The notes under the pieces are model-generated. The model was not told where the DNA came from and did no database searches. It saw only the letters and a list, made by a program, of their open reading frames with translations. The position numbers were made by a program, and so were the translations under genes. From Litorilituus lipolyticus (GTDB lineage Bacteria > Pseudomonadota > Gammaproteobacteria > Enterobacterales > Alteromonadaceae): DNA of 64,000 nt. The DNA lies in NCBI RefSeq assembly GCF_006439335.1, contig NZ_SAWY01000020.1:62001-126000 (forward strand), in the 5' to 3' direction. Shown here piece after piece: positions 48,267 to 57,611 of the stretch (position 1 is its first letter; each line of letters begins with the position of its first letter).

Positions 48267-48872
48267 ATGAAAGCCCTTAAAAATACGCTAATAGCTTCAT
48301 CACTTGTGATCACATCATCAGCCCTTACTGGTTGTGGTTCAACCGCAGAATCAAGTGCTGATTTAGCAACAAACTACCCTGGATTTTCTGAAGGAGCAAA
48401 AGTTTACTCTATTGTTAACCTTCACCCAGATTCTCCAAAAAACCGTCTATACGCGATGAATTATCAACTACCTCGAGTGTTACCAATTTGTAGTGAGTTT
48501 ATTATTCAAGATATAGCAACAAAGCGCATTGAATTAACTTATAAAGGGATGGACTATTATTACGATTGGGATAAATACACCCGTTCTGCAGGTCAATCAT
48601 TAGCAGAGAACTTTAACTTGTTCTTTAGCGAATCATGTGATGAAGCGAAAGCTAAAGTGAAGCAATTAAGTCAACTTGATCAAGACGGTATTAAGAAAGG
48701 CAAGCCATTAGTCGGTATGAGTAAAGAAGGGATTTTACTCGCAATGGGTAGACCACCTATTCACGCTACTCCTGATCTAGAAGGCAACAGCTGGACTTAC
48801 TGGATTAACAAGTGGGCTAGAAACATTATAGAATTTGATGAAAATGGCAAAGTAAAAGAAATCGTGAAATAA
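48267..48872 (+). CDS. BamE/SmpA-like lipoprotein
   Basis: A 201-residue lipoprotein (lipobox LTGC, Cys23). The C-terminal 60 residues show the SmpA/OmlA pattern (GKPLVGMSKEGILLAMGRPP, then WTYWINKWARNIIEFDENGKV). The central region has several aromatic residues (GMDYYYDWDKYTR). It is not BamE itself: it is longer and lacks the usual beginning. The ATG at 48267 is chosen for AAGGA 7 nt upstream and the signal peptide; an in-frame TTG lies at 48222. Confidence 0.82.
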   Translation: MKALKNTLIASSLVITSSALTGCGSTAESSADLATNYPGFSEGAKVYSIVNLHPDSPKNRLYAMNYQLPRVLPICSEFIIQDIATKRIELTYKGMDYYYDWDKYTRSAGQSLAENFNLFFSESCDEAKAKVKQLSQLDQDGIKKGKPLVGMSKEGILLAMGRPPIHATPDLEGNSWTYWINKWARNIIEFDENGKVKEIVK

Positions 48873-48892
48873 ACGTCATCCTTCTCGTTTTC

Positions 48893-48926
48893 ATAAAGCC
48901 AGTATTATTACATATACTGGCTTTAT
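48893..48926 (+). terminator. Terminator of the BamE-like lipoprotein gene
   Basis: A 13-bp perfect stem (48893-48905 with 48914-48926, loop of 8), 21 bp after the stop; the T content at the end is modest. Confidence 0.8.
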
Positions 48927-49044
48927 TCGTACTGGCGGTTAATTTTAATACTACAATTAATTACAGCTCACCTACAATTCACAACAGTTATAGCTAAAAC
49001 TTAACGCTACTATTACCTTACCAATAAATAGTGAGGTAATGCAT

Positions 49045-49137
49045 ATGTTTACTCAATCAATACCGACTCAACGATTTAACAATGTTATAGAGCAAAGAAG
49101 AGGCGATAGCACACAAGATTCACTATGGGAAAACTGA
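49045..49137 (+). CDS. Possible 30-residue small protein
   Basis: ATG with a good GAGGT site 8 nt upstream; 30 codons, polar, no known motif. It overlaps the next frame by 13 bp. Possibly the first half of a single protein with the following frame, or an independent leader. Confidence 0.4.
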   Translation: MFTQSIPTQRFNNVIEQRRGDSTQDSLWEN

Positions 49138-49313
49138 ATTTAAGCCAACAATTCTCGGTGTGTAGTCTTGGCCAGTTTGGTTATATATTATCCTATGTAC
49201 GAACTATCAATAATAAGAACCTAGCCATACTCAAGCTTGACAATAAAATAGCAACCATCAATGAAGAAGGTGCTATTAATATTAGCCCCTACATTTCCAT
49301 AAGAGGCATGTAG
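49125..49313 (+). CDS. Small unknown protein overlapping the 30-residue ORF
   Basis: A 62-residue frame whose ATG lies inside the end of the preceding small ORF, as in translational coupling. Composition looks protein-like (NNKNLAILKLDNKIATIN, then hydrophobic ends) with no recognised family. A -1 shift would join it to the 30-residue frame to give about 90 residues. Confidence 0.4.
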   Translation: MGKLNLSQQFSVCSLGQFGYILSYVRTINNKNLAILKLDNKIATINEEGAINISPYISIRGM

Positions 49314-49341
49314 TTTCTGAAAATCTAATCTTTTAAGCAAA

Positions 49342-49373
49342 AGAAGAGACAGTTCATAGAAACTGCCTCTTCT
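49342..49373. terminator. Bidirectional terminator between small ORFs and the RND operon
   Basis: A 13-position stem with one mismatch (49342-49354 with 49361-49373, loop of 6), flanked by A/T tracts on both sides, 45 bp from the end of the efflux operon. Confidence 0.8.
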
Positions 49374-49405
49374 AACTTTTAAATAACTTTTAATTAACTT
49401 TTAAT
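49373..49405 (+). repeat. 11-bp tandem repeat, three copies
   Basis: TAACTTTTAAA, TAACTTTTAAT, TAACTTTTAAT in tandem right after the terminator; AT-rich, no function apparent. Confidence 0.8.
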
Positions 49406-49417
49406 TAATTTGAGTTA

Positions 49418-52400
49418 TTAAACTTTAGCAATACGTTTTGCAAAGCCATTCGCTTTGGCAAATCCAATACTCGAACGATTAGCTAAACGAGTAAACATTA
49501 GATAGCACCACGGCACCAAAAATAAGCTGGTGATCGTTGAAAAAGTTAAACCACCAATAATGGCAATCGCTAGTGGTGAGTATGACGGACCATCCCCCCC
49601 TATTTGCGTAGAGCCTAACGCTAATGGCACCATGCCTAACACTGTAGTCGCTACCGTCATCAATACTGGACGAAGTCTAGTGACACAAATATCAGCAATA
49701 ACCGACTCTAACTGTTCAAGTTTAGGCGACATTTGATTAATTTGATCAATCAATACTATCCCATTATTCACCACGATGCCCATGAGTATTAAAATTCCTA
49801 TCATGCCCATCACAGACATGTTGGTGCCCGTGATTAAAAAGAACCAAAATACACCAACAATAGAATAGATAATTGAGCTAATGATCGCTGCAGGCAGCAA
49901 TAATGACTCAAATAGGGCAGCCATAACAATATATATCATTGCCAGCGCTAACAGCATGTTCACCATCATAATATTCTGCTCTTGCTGCTGACGGTTAAAG
50001 CCACGACCTAACTTCCAAGAGTAACCTGAAGGTAAGTTTAACGTAGCCATGGCTTGTTCAATGCGCTCTTTAGCTTGCTCCATTGTTATTTCATTTAAAT
50101 TTGCACCTATAGTAAGTGCTGTATGACGCTCTTCCCGATAAATAGTGGCTAATCTAGGTTGTGCTTTAAAGTTCGCGACACTTTCTAAACTAATATCTTG
50201 TCCATCTATTTGGGTGATTGGTAATTTTTTCAGCTGGTTTAATGAATACTTCAAACGCTCATCGTAAAGTAAGCGAATATTCACTTCACCATTAGGATCA
50301 TGTCTAAAGCTGCGTAGTTGCAGGCCTCTTAATGCTGTACCCACAATTTGCGCGACTTGGCTTGAATCTAAACCTAATTGATTGGCTTTAAATCGATCAA
50401 TTACAATCACCATTTCTTTTTGATGTTGTGAGATATCACTCTTAACATCAGCCAGGCCCTCAACATGAGATAGTACAGGTACAATTTGCTCTGAAAGCGT
50501 CATCAACATTTCAGTTGATGGGCCTAATAACGTTAAACTAACCCCACCAGATTTAGCACTTTGCCAACCAAAGTCAGGCTTTGCTTCCGCAAAAACTGGC
50601 ATATTTTTTCGGATACGTTCTTTCAAGGTATTCATTGAAATATCACGATCTTCTTTTAATAATAATGTCGACGATGCGCGTTCACCATTGTAATAGCTAT
50701 ATACAGACTCAATATAAAATTCTTCTTGATTAGCGTATAAATACTCTTCCATACGATCAACCATTGCCTCAACATGTTCCAGCGGAAATTGCCCTTCAAC
50801 ATGATAGCGCATAAACAAGCGAGTACCGTCTTGATTGTCATTGTTGTCTGAAGTAATAACGCCCATAGGTATTGCTGTACTTGCCAATATTAATAGTGCG
50901 ACAAAGCCTGTAATTTTTGGATGCGCTAATACCCAAGTTAAGCTACGTTTATATTTTTGACTTGCTTTTGACGGTTTATTATCAACTTGTTTAGCACCGA
51001 TATTATCTAATGATATTTTACTTAGTAATAAAGGCAGTAAGGTTTTAGCAATCAATAAAGACGCCGCTAATGAAATGCATATCGCAATAGCAACATGCTC
51101 TAAAAATACCGTTAATTGAACTTTTTCGCCGATAATATTTGGCATAAAAACAATCATTGTCGTTAACGTACCTGTCATCACGGCAAGTGATACTTTATCT
51201 ACCCCTAATAGAATATTGCTTATTTTTCCTGCTTTATCCTTAGCTGGTGTGGCTTTATGTTGCGCCGCTATAGATTCGGTAATCACAACAGAATTATCAA
51301 CTAACATACCTACAGCAAGTAATAAGCCCATCATAGATAATATGTTTAGAGAATAATCTAAAAAGAACATCACCGCTAAAGTGATACAAATAGAGAAAGG
51401 TACTGAAGCGACAACGAGCAATGTCGCTGTGGTATTACGAACAAAAAGATAAAGCACGATAAATGACAATGCCGCCCCTATTGCGCCAGCCATTAGTAGG
51501 TCTGACAATGAATCAGTAACTCCTTTAGCTTGGTCTTCCATCATAAATATGTTGATACCGCTAAATTGTGGACTTTGTGAAATTTCATCAACGAGCTTAA
51601 CCACTCGACCTGCAACTTCAACCAAATTAGCGCTGGACTCTTTAAATACATTCACGCCGATAGCATAACTTCTATCTAAATGTCTGCCATCTTGTCTCTC
51701 CGGTTGCTCAAATTGAACACTAGCGACATCGCCTAAATAGACATTATCTTTTACCATTAGCGCATTAATATCATTTAAGTTAGTGAATTCACCTTTCGGG
51801 CTGATACGTATGGTATTGGTTGCCGACTTTAAAGAACCAGCATTAATAGTAAAATTATGAGCCTGTAATGTTTGGGTTAATTGGCGAACATCAACACCAT
51901 GACTTGCCATACGATCACTTAGTAAGCGAATTGAAATTTGCCTTTGATCAACACCGTACAGCTCTACTTTAGATACACCGGTTAATCGCTCAAGTGGCTT
52001 TTTCAAATAATTGTTTAGTAACTGAAAACTATTCTTTAACTCACGTTCACTTGAGATACGTAATGTAAGTATTGGCATATCAGCCGTTGAAAACTGATAA
52101 ACAAAAACACGCTGTAAATCTTCTGGTAACAAGTGACGAACAGCATCAATTTTTTCACGTGCTTCAATAGCCTTGCCGGTTAAGCTGCTTTCCCACTCAA
52201 CCTCAATACCAATTTCACTGCCGTGTTCTGTTGAACGTGAATTAAGGCGCTGAATACCGCCCATAGTCGCCAGCGCTTCCTCCAATGGTTTTGTCACTAA
52301 TCGCTCAACTTCAGCGGGGGTTGAAGCTTGATAAGGCGCACTAATCATCATTTCGGGAATATCAATGCCCGGCCACTTCTCTAGCGGTAGTAATTGGCTT

Positions 52401-52498
52401 GCTGCAACGCCCATTAACAACATAGTCAAGCAAAGCATCATGGTCGTCACTGGCTTTCTAATAGCCAGTGCAGTTAGGTTTAAACGGCTTTTAGACAT
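49418..52498 (-). CDS. RND efflux permease, second of the operon
   Basis: A 1026-residue proton-driven inner-membrane efflux pump subunit (HAE1-like). It starts with the family opening (LTALAIRKPVTTMMLCLTMLLMG split over the first helix), has periplasmic porter loops, GLLLAVGMLVDNSVVITES (the proton-relay helix, with one Asp where AcrB has two) and C-terminal LMGIVVNNGIVLIDQINQ. It overlaps the end of the first permease by 8 bp, so the two are coupled and may form a heteromeric pump, as in MdtBC-type systems. The substrate is not predictable. Confidence 0.93.
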   Translation of the reverse strand: MSKSRLNLTALAIRKPVTTMMLCLTMLLMGVAASQLLPLEKWPGIDIPEMMISAPYQASTPAEVERLVTKPLEEALATMGGIQRLNSRSTEHGSEIGIEVEWESSLTGKAIEAREKIDAVRHLLPEDLQRVFVYQFSTADMPILTLRISSERELKNSFQLLNNYLKKPLERLTGVSKVELYGVDQRQISIRLLSDRMASHGVDVRQLTQTLQAHNFTINAGSLKSATNTIRISPKGEFTNLNDINALMVKDNVYLGDVASVQFEQPERQDGRHLDRSYAIGVNVFKESSANLVEVAGRVVKLVDEISQSPQFSGINIFMMEDQAKGVTDSLSDLLMAGAIGAALSFIVLYLFVRNTTATLLVVASVPFSICITLAVMFFLDYSLNILSMMGLLLAVGMLVDNSVVITESIAAQHKATPAKDKAGKISNILLGVDKVSLAVMTGTLTTMIVFMPNIIGEKVQLTVFLEHVAIAICISLAASLLIAKTLLPLLLSKISLDNIGAKQVDNKPSKASQKYKRSLTWVLAHPKITGFVALLILASTAIPMGVITSDNNDNQDGTRLFMRYHVEGQFPLEHVEAMVDRMEEYLYANQEEFYIESVYSYYNGERASSTLLLKEDRDISMNTLKERIRKNMPVFAEAKPDFGWQSAKSGGVSLTLLGPSTEMLMTLSEQIVPVLSHVEGLADVKSDISQHQKEMVIVIDRFKANQLGLDSSQVAQIVGTALRGLQLRSFRHDPNGEVNIRLLYDERLKYSLNQLKKLPITQIDGQDISLESVANFKAQPRLATIYREERHTALTIGANLNEITMEQAKERIEQAMATLNLPSGYSWKLGRGFNRQQQEQNIMMVNMLLALAMIYIVMAALFESLLLPAAIISSIIYSIVGVFWFFLITGTNMSVMGMIGILILMGIVVNNGIVLIDQINQMSPKLEQLESVIADICVTRLRPVLMTVATTVLGMVPLALGSTQIGGDGPSYSPLAIAIIGGLTFSTITSLFLVPWCYLMFTRLANRSSIGFAKANGFAKRIAKV

Positions 52499-55400
52499 TT
52501 TGAGGCTCCGTTAACGATTTAACCTGAGTTGACGTTACATTTTGCTTGTTAGATTCCTCATTAAAACGCTTATGATCAAACAATTGATACAGGGCTGGTA
52601 AAATGATTAAGGTCAAGAAAGTTGAACACAATAAACCACTGATCACTGTAATCGCCATTGGCGTTCTTAATTCAGCCCCCTCACCCACGCCTAGCGCCAT
52701 GGGTAATAAACCTAGTGCGGTTGTGAGTGTTGTCATAATAATAGGTCTTAATCGTGATTGGGCCGCTTGCTTAATAGCTTCAACTTTATCCTTGCCCTGC
52801 GCTCTTAATTGATTAATTCTGTCGACCAATACAATGGCGTTATTCACCACTATACCTGCCAACATAATTAAACCAATAAACACTATTACGCTAATATTGC
52901 TGCCAAATAGGTACAAACCATATATGGATCCAACACCGGCAAGCGGTACGCTAAATAAAATTAACAATGGCTGTAATAGTGATTCAAATTGTGAAGCCAT
53001 CACTAAGTAAACTAAAAATACCGCCAAGGTTAACGCCATGATCATCGAGTTAAACGACTGTTGCATCTCTTCACTTTGGCCACCAAACGTTGGTACAACT
53101 GACAAAGGTAATTTTAATTGCTCAATTAACTGACTGGCATGAGCGACAGCACTGTTTTGATCTCCTACTGCAATATTGGCACTGATCACGGCAACACGTT
53201 GCTGATTAATACGGTTTATTTGAGCAGGCCCTACAGTTTCCACTATGTCACTAATGCTGTCTAAGGTAATAGGAAAATCACTATTTGGATTCACCACAAG
53301 CTCTCGTAAATCTTTAACCGAATCACGCTGTTTTTCATCACTGCGCACTAAAATATCAATTTTCCTATCGAGCAAAGTGTATTTACTGGCAATATTTCCG
53401 CCAACTTTCACCGCTAGCAAGCGTGCAATATCGGGGGCGTTTAATCCTAACTGGGCGATTTTTTGCTGATTGAAATGAATAGCTAATTCAGGCTGACCTT
53501 CACGCTGACTATTTGCCACATCAACAAACACCGGAGAACTTTCCATTTTTTGTGTTAATTGCTTACTGTATGTAGATAGCAAATCAAGATCATAGCTCGC
53601 AAGCTCAATACTAATAGGCTTACTAAAGGTGAACAGCTCAGGTTGATTTAACTGTGTTGTTGCACCTACAAGCTTACGAGTGAATTGTCGAATATCATCC
53701 ATCACTTGTTGCTCATCTTCGCTATTATGAAGCATTACTTGCAAGCGTGCTTGGTGCTCACCACCTTTATCAGCACTACTGGTCATCAAACTACCACGAC
53801 CAGTTAATGAGTAACTACTTTTTACCCTATCATCTTTTTGTAAGTATTCAGCGACTTGATTAATAGTGCGATCAGTAACAGCTAACGGTGTACCTGGTGC
53901 TAACTCTAATTCCACATAAAACTCACCTTGCGCAAGCGGTGGTAATAACTCAACGCCAATTCTTGGCAAAATAACTAATGCAGAACCAGCAAATAGAAGA
54001 CTAATAAATAATGTCGTAACGCTATGCTTAAGAGATAGTGACAATGATTTCGCGTATACCTTAGCTAATTGCTCAAATAAGTAATTAAAACCCGCAGTAA
54101 TTGGTTTCATGATAATAGAAGCGACTTTATTAACCCCATGAAACACTAATAAGACAATACGACTTATCAACATAGGCAGCCAAGTAAATAACAACTTAAA
54201 TGGTAAACCCAATATGAAAATTATTTTTTTATGCCAGACTAACTGTTTAAATGAAGCAGATTTTGAGCTAGCTTCTGAGGCGGGAATATCTTCAGCCGAC
54301 TTCATTTGTCGTGATGCCAACATAGGAATTAAGGTTAACGCGACAAACAAAGAAGCAATTAATGCAAAAGCAACAGTCATAGCTTGGTCTGCAAATAACT
54401 GTCCTGCAACACCTTCAACGAAAATCAATGGTACAAAAACCGCTAACGTCGTAAGTGTTGAGGCAATAATGGCACCACTTACCTCTTTAGTTCCTTTTCT
54501 AGCAGCTTCGATAACACTACAGCCTTGCTCTTTGTATCGCGCAATATTCTCTAGTACGACAATCGCATTATCCACGAGCAAGCCTGTAGCCAATGCAATA
54601 CCACCAAGAGACATAATATTTAAGCTAATACCATTGCCATACATCATATTAAATGTCGCAATAACTGATACAGGAATCGATAGAGAAATAATCAAGGTTG
54701 GCGTAATTGAACGTAAGAATAAATACAAAATAACCATAGCAAGTAAGCCACCAATAATTGCAGCAGACTTCACTTCACTAATTGCATTACTAATAAAAGT
54801 CGATTGATCATAAACAACCGTTAACTCATACTTATCGCCTAGCAGTTTATTAATGCTATTTAATTTTCGTTTAATAAGCTGCGCCACTTGTACTGTATTG
54901 GCATCACCTTCTTTATAAATAGCCAATTCTACCGCTTCAATTGCATTAATACGTGTTACATCGGTACGCTCTTTATAACCATCCACAATAGTAGCAATAT
55001 CATTCAACATAATGATTTGATCATTCTCACGATAAACCACCAACTCACCAATTTGACTGATATCGGTAAATTGATTCAAAGTGCGTACAAGATATTGCGT
55101 ATTACCTTCAATTAATTTTCCTGCAGAGACATTAATATTTTCTGCATTAATGCGATTAATGATTTCCTGACTACTCAGGTTTAACTGCGCTAATTTGTGT
55201 TGGTCAATTATTACTTGGTACTCTTGCTCTAAACCACCGCCTAGTTTAACTGAAGCAACACCTAGTAACGATTCTAGTTGGCGCTTCACATCATACTCAG
55301 CAAAAGTTCTTAGTTTAGTTAGGCCAGACACCGAATTATCTTTGGTTTGTAAACCTAAACGAACAATGGGATCTAAAGACGGATTAAACTTGAGAATCAG

Positions 55401-55772
55401 TGGCTTTTGCACATCAAGAGGTAAACGTATTAAATCTAGTTTTTCTCTCACTTCTAAGCTGGTGATATCCATAGCGACGTCCCACTCAAACTCAAGTAAA
55501 ACATCAGATTGACCTGCTTTCGATACAGAACTTATCTTTCTTAACCCTTTAACAACGCCAACGGCTTCTTCAATGGGTTTAGTGATTAATTGTTCAACCT
55601 CTGCTGGCGCTGCACCGGTATAATTGGTTCTCACGGTTAAGGTTGGATAAGACAGCTCAGGCAATAAGTTTACAGCAAGACGTGATAAGCCAACCAAACC
55701 AAATAGCATGACAGCAAAAGTAAACATCCACACCGTTACAGGACGTTTTATAGCAACATCAACAATACTCAT
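52491..55772 (-). CDS. RND efflux permease, first of the operon
   Basis: A 1093-residue RND permease. Motifs: IKRPVTVWMFTFAVMLFGLV at the first helix, APAEVEQLITKPIEEAVG, GGIALATGLLVDNAIVVLEN (proton relay), an insertion of about 50 residues between the halves with extra hydrophobic stretches (WLPMLISRIVLLVFHG), and LAGIVVNNAIVLVDRIN. The length exceeds AcrB because of that insertion. Its ATG overlaps the stop of a 39-residue ORF (ATGA), with GGAG 8 nt upstream inside that ORF. Confidence 0.93.
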   Translation of the reverse strand: MSIVDVAIKRPVTVWMFTFAVMLFGLVGLSRLAVNLLPELSYPTLTVRTNYTGAAPAEVEQLITKPIEEAVGVVKGLRKISSVSKAGQSDVLLEFEWDVAMDITSLEVREKLDLIRLPLDVQKPLILKFNPSLDPIVRLGLQTKDNSVSGLTKLRTFAEYDVKRQLESLLGVASVKLGGGLEQEYQVIIDQHKLAQLNLSSQEIINRINAENINVSAGKLIEGNTQYLVRTLNQFTDISQIGELVVYRENDQIIMLNDIATIVDGYKERTDVTRINAIEAVELAIYKEGDANTVQVAQLIKRKLNSINKLLGDKYELTVVYDQSTFISNAISEVKSAAIIGGLLAMVILYLFLRSITPTLIISLSIPVSVIATFNMMYGNGISLNIMSLGGIALATGLLVDNAIVVLENIARYKEQGCSVIEAARKGTKEVSGAIIASTLTTLAVFVPLIFVEGVAGQLFADQAMTVAFALIASLFVALTLIPMLASRQMKSAEDIPASEASSKSASFKQLVWHKKIIFILGLPFKLLFTWLPMLISRIVLLVFHGVNKVASIIMKPITAGFNYLFEQLAKVYAKSLSLSLKHSVTTLFISLLFAGSALVILPRIGVELLPPLAQGEFYVELELAPGTPLAVTDRTINQVAEYLQKDDRVKSSYSLTGRGSLMTSSADKGGEHQARLQVMLHNSEDEQQVMDDIRQFTRKLVGATTQLNQPELFTFSKPISIELASYDLDLLSTYSKQLTQKMESSPVFVDVANSQREGQPELAIHFNQQKIAQLGLNAPDIARLLAVKVGGNIASKYTLLDRKIDILVRSDEKQRDSVKDLRELVVNPNSDFPITLDSISDIVETVGPAQINRINQQRVAVISANIAVGDQNSAVAHASQLIEQLKLPLSVVPTFGGQSEEMQQSFNSMIMALTLAVFLVYLVMASQFESLLQPLLILFSVPLAGVGSIYGLYLFGSNISVIVFIGLIMLAGIVVNNAIVLVDRINQLRAQGKDKVEAIKQAAQSRLRPIIMTTLTTALGLLPMALGVGEGAELRTPMAITVISGLLCSTFLTLIILPALYQLFDHKRFNEESNKQNVTSTQVKSLTEPQNV

Positions 55773-55888
55773 GAAAGTGCTCCAATAGTATTAACACTCG
55801 CACATAGCAGCGTCAAAAAAGTAATGGCAACCGCAATGACGGGGTGTTTTGCCACGGAAAAGAATAAGGCATCAAATAAGTTAATCAT
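55769..55888 (-). CDS. 39-residue single-helix membrane protein in the RND operon
   Basis: A short frame between the adaptor and the first permease. ATG at 55888 has AAAGGA 6-7 nt upstream, 10 bp after the adaptor stop; the TGA overlaps the permease start as ATGA. The product begins MINLFDALFFSVAKHP, then one hydrophobic helix (about residues 17-36: VIAVAITFLTLLCASVNTIG). The layout (own ribosome-binding site, coupling, membrane helix) argues for a real protein, perhaps a small pump subunit like AcrZ for AcrB. Homology to AcrZ is not claimed. Confidence 0.72.
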   Translation of the reverse strand: MINLFDALFFSVAKHPVIAVAITFLTLLCASVNTIGALS

Positions 55889-55898
55889 GGCTAATCCT

Positions 55899-57023
55899 TT
55901 ACTTACCTGCCTTGGCAATTGCAGTATCACTCTCTTTTACAACTTCATCAGATAGAGAACCTTCTTCTGATTTACCATTTAGCACTTCTACTAACGCATC
56001 GGCTTTTAGATTATGCTGACCATTAACAACGACAATATCACCTTCTTGTAATTCACCGCTTATTTCTGTTATTTGTTCTTGTACAAAGCCTTTTTCAATC
56101 ACAACTTCAACCGCTTTATTATCTTTAACTAAGTACACCTTGCTTTGGTTATCTAGCGTGATAATGGCATCACTTGGAATCGTTAAAGTATTTTCATGGG
56201 TATCAAACGTTAAGGCTATTTGTGCAAACATACCTGGCTTTAATTCCAAGCTGCTATTGTCTAATGATAAAATGACTTTAAAAGTGCCGCTTCGGCTATC
56301 AATAACCGGTGAAATAGAACGAACTTCAGCCATAAACTGTTTGCCTTGACGGGCACTAAAACTTAGCAAGGCGCGTTGTTGTAATTTCACATGACTCAAT
56401 TGATGTTCAGGTAAATAAACAACCGCTTGTAAACTTGATTGATCAACGATATGAAAAAGTTTCTGATAGCCTTGAGTAAAATGACCAGCTTTTACAAATC
56501 GCTTAGAAATATAACCTGAAATTGGTGCAACAATTTGGCTATCTTTTAAATCTAACGCTGCTAACTCTCTAGCCGCTACCGCGCCTTGGTGTTGATATTT
56601 CAACTTATCAGACGCTTGAGCACTTACCAATTGTTTTTCAGCCATCAAAGATAAACGTTGTAACTCTTGATTGATGCCAGCTAACTCAGCATCAGCTTTA
56701 GCTAATGCCAACTCATAACGACGAGGATCAATTCGAGCTAATACTTGCCCTTTCTCAACAAAATCACCTTCTTCGATGGTTAACTCTTCAATAATTCCGG
56801 TTACACGAGTAATAATATCTGCTTCATTACGTGACTCTAAGGTTGCTGTCGTATGAAAATTTGATGATATGTCATTACGCTCGATATTGGCTACCATCAC
56901 AGGTATAGCAAATTCTTCTTTTACTGTTTCATCTTCTTTCGCTTTTGGTTCAGAACAAGCTGATAACAAGACTGTGGCGCTCATAGCAGTCACTAGTAAT
57001 AATTTTTTTGATAAAGTAAGCAT
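55899..57023 (-). CDS. RND efflux periplasmic adaptor (membrane fusion protein)
   Basis: A 374-residue lipoprotein adaptor (lipobox LSAC, Cys23) that links permease and outer-membrane channel. HlyD-type pattern: DIITRVTGIIEELTIEEGDFVEKGQVLARID (lipoyl half), a helical hairpin, then DSQIVAPISGYISKRFVKAG, the beta-barrel and a C-terminal membrane-proximal domain. It heads the operon adaptor - small protein - permease - permease. No outer-membrane factor gene is present nearby, so a shared TolC is likely. Confidence 0.93.
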   Translation of the reverse strand: MLTLSKKLLLVTAMSATVLLSACSEPKAKEDETVKEEFAIPVMVANIERNDISSNFHTTATLESRNEADIITRVTGIIEELTIEEGDFVEKGQVLARIDPRRYELALAKADAELAGINQELQRLSLMAEKQLVSAQASDKLKYQHQGAVAARELAALDLKDSQIVAPISGYISKRFVKAGHFTQGYQKLFHIVDQSSLQAVVYLPEHQLSHVKLQQRALLSFSARQGKQFMAEVRSISPVIDSRSGTFKVILSLDNSSLELKPGMFAQIALTFDTHENTLTIPSDAIITLDNQSKVYLVKDNKAVEVVIEKGFVQEQITEISGELQEGDIVVVNGQHNLKADALVEVLNGKSEEGSLSDEVVKESDTAIAKAGK

Positions 57024-57611
57024 TAGTTATTTCCATATTTATTTTGATGCTTTTAAAATAGCACAGGGTATGCCAACAGGTTATTTTCTATATGTAACAA
57101 CAAATTACATAACCTTACATAAAATTACCTGATGATAAATTAGTGAAATTGACTAATAGTGTGGTCAATTTAGTCAAATAGTAACAAGTCTTAATAAAGT
57201 CCTTATTTCATAGCTTTACAAATAAATTTGACGCATAAAAAAGCCTCGTAAATACGAGGCTTCGCATATAATAGTCATTTTCACTCAACGCTATTACCAC
57301 ATAAAAATTAATATAAATGTTAAATGTTTCTGTATTCTAATAAATTGAATAAAGTGCTTCTCAACTCAATCTATCTGAAAATTTCTCTTCAAAAGCCATT
57401 AAGACATCATGCAACTTAAGTGACAGACTATTTTAATAATTTTTACATCTTTTATTTTTTGCCAAAATGCTTACTAAACCAAGTAAATGCTCAATTATAG
57501 GATTCATGCTAGGCCCTATGGCTTTATTTCGGTAAGAGAGAAAAAAATATCAGGGGACTTTTGGACAATATCATTGTAGTGGCAGAAATATTGCCGCAAT
57601 GGGGAATGCTA
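57024..57611. other. 588-bp gap upstream of the efflux operon
   Basis: No convincing gene. It should contain the efflux promoter (near 57024-57180) and a minus-strand terminator (57236-57262). The 350 bp between the broken solute-binding gene and this terminator are unexplained: either a long 3' untranslated region or a small RNA transcribed leftwards. Confidence 0.6.
57236..57262 (-). terminator. Minus-strand terminator in the long gap
   Basis: Stem AAGCCTCGT/ACGAGGCTT with a 4-nt loop and six T on the minus strand. It is 350 bp from the nearest upstream gene end on that strand. Confidence 0.88.

Noticed and set aside
49373..49405. Three 11-bp repeats as plasmid-type iterons or an origin
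   Set aside because: Only three AT-rich imperfect copies next to a terminator, with no replication gene nearby.
54214..54807. 197-residue plus-strand ORF opposite the first RND permease
   Set aside because: It is antisense to a well-conserved RND coding sequence; the open frame follows from codon bias and has no recognisable motif or ribosome-binding site.
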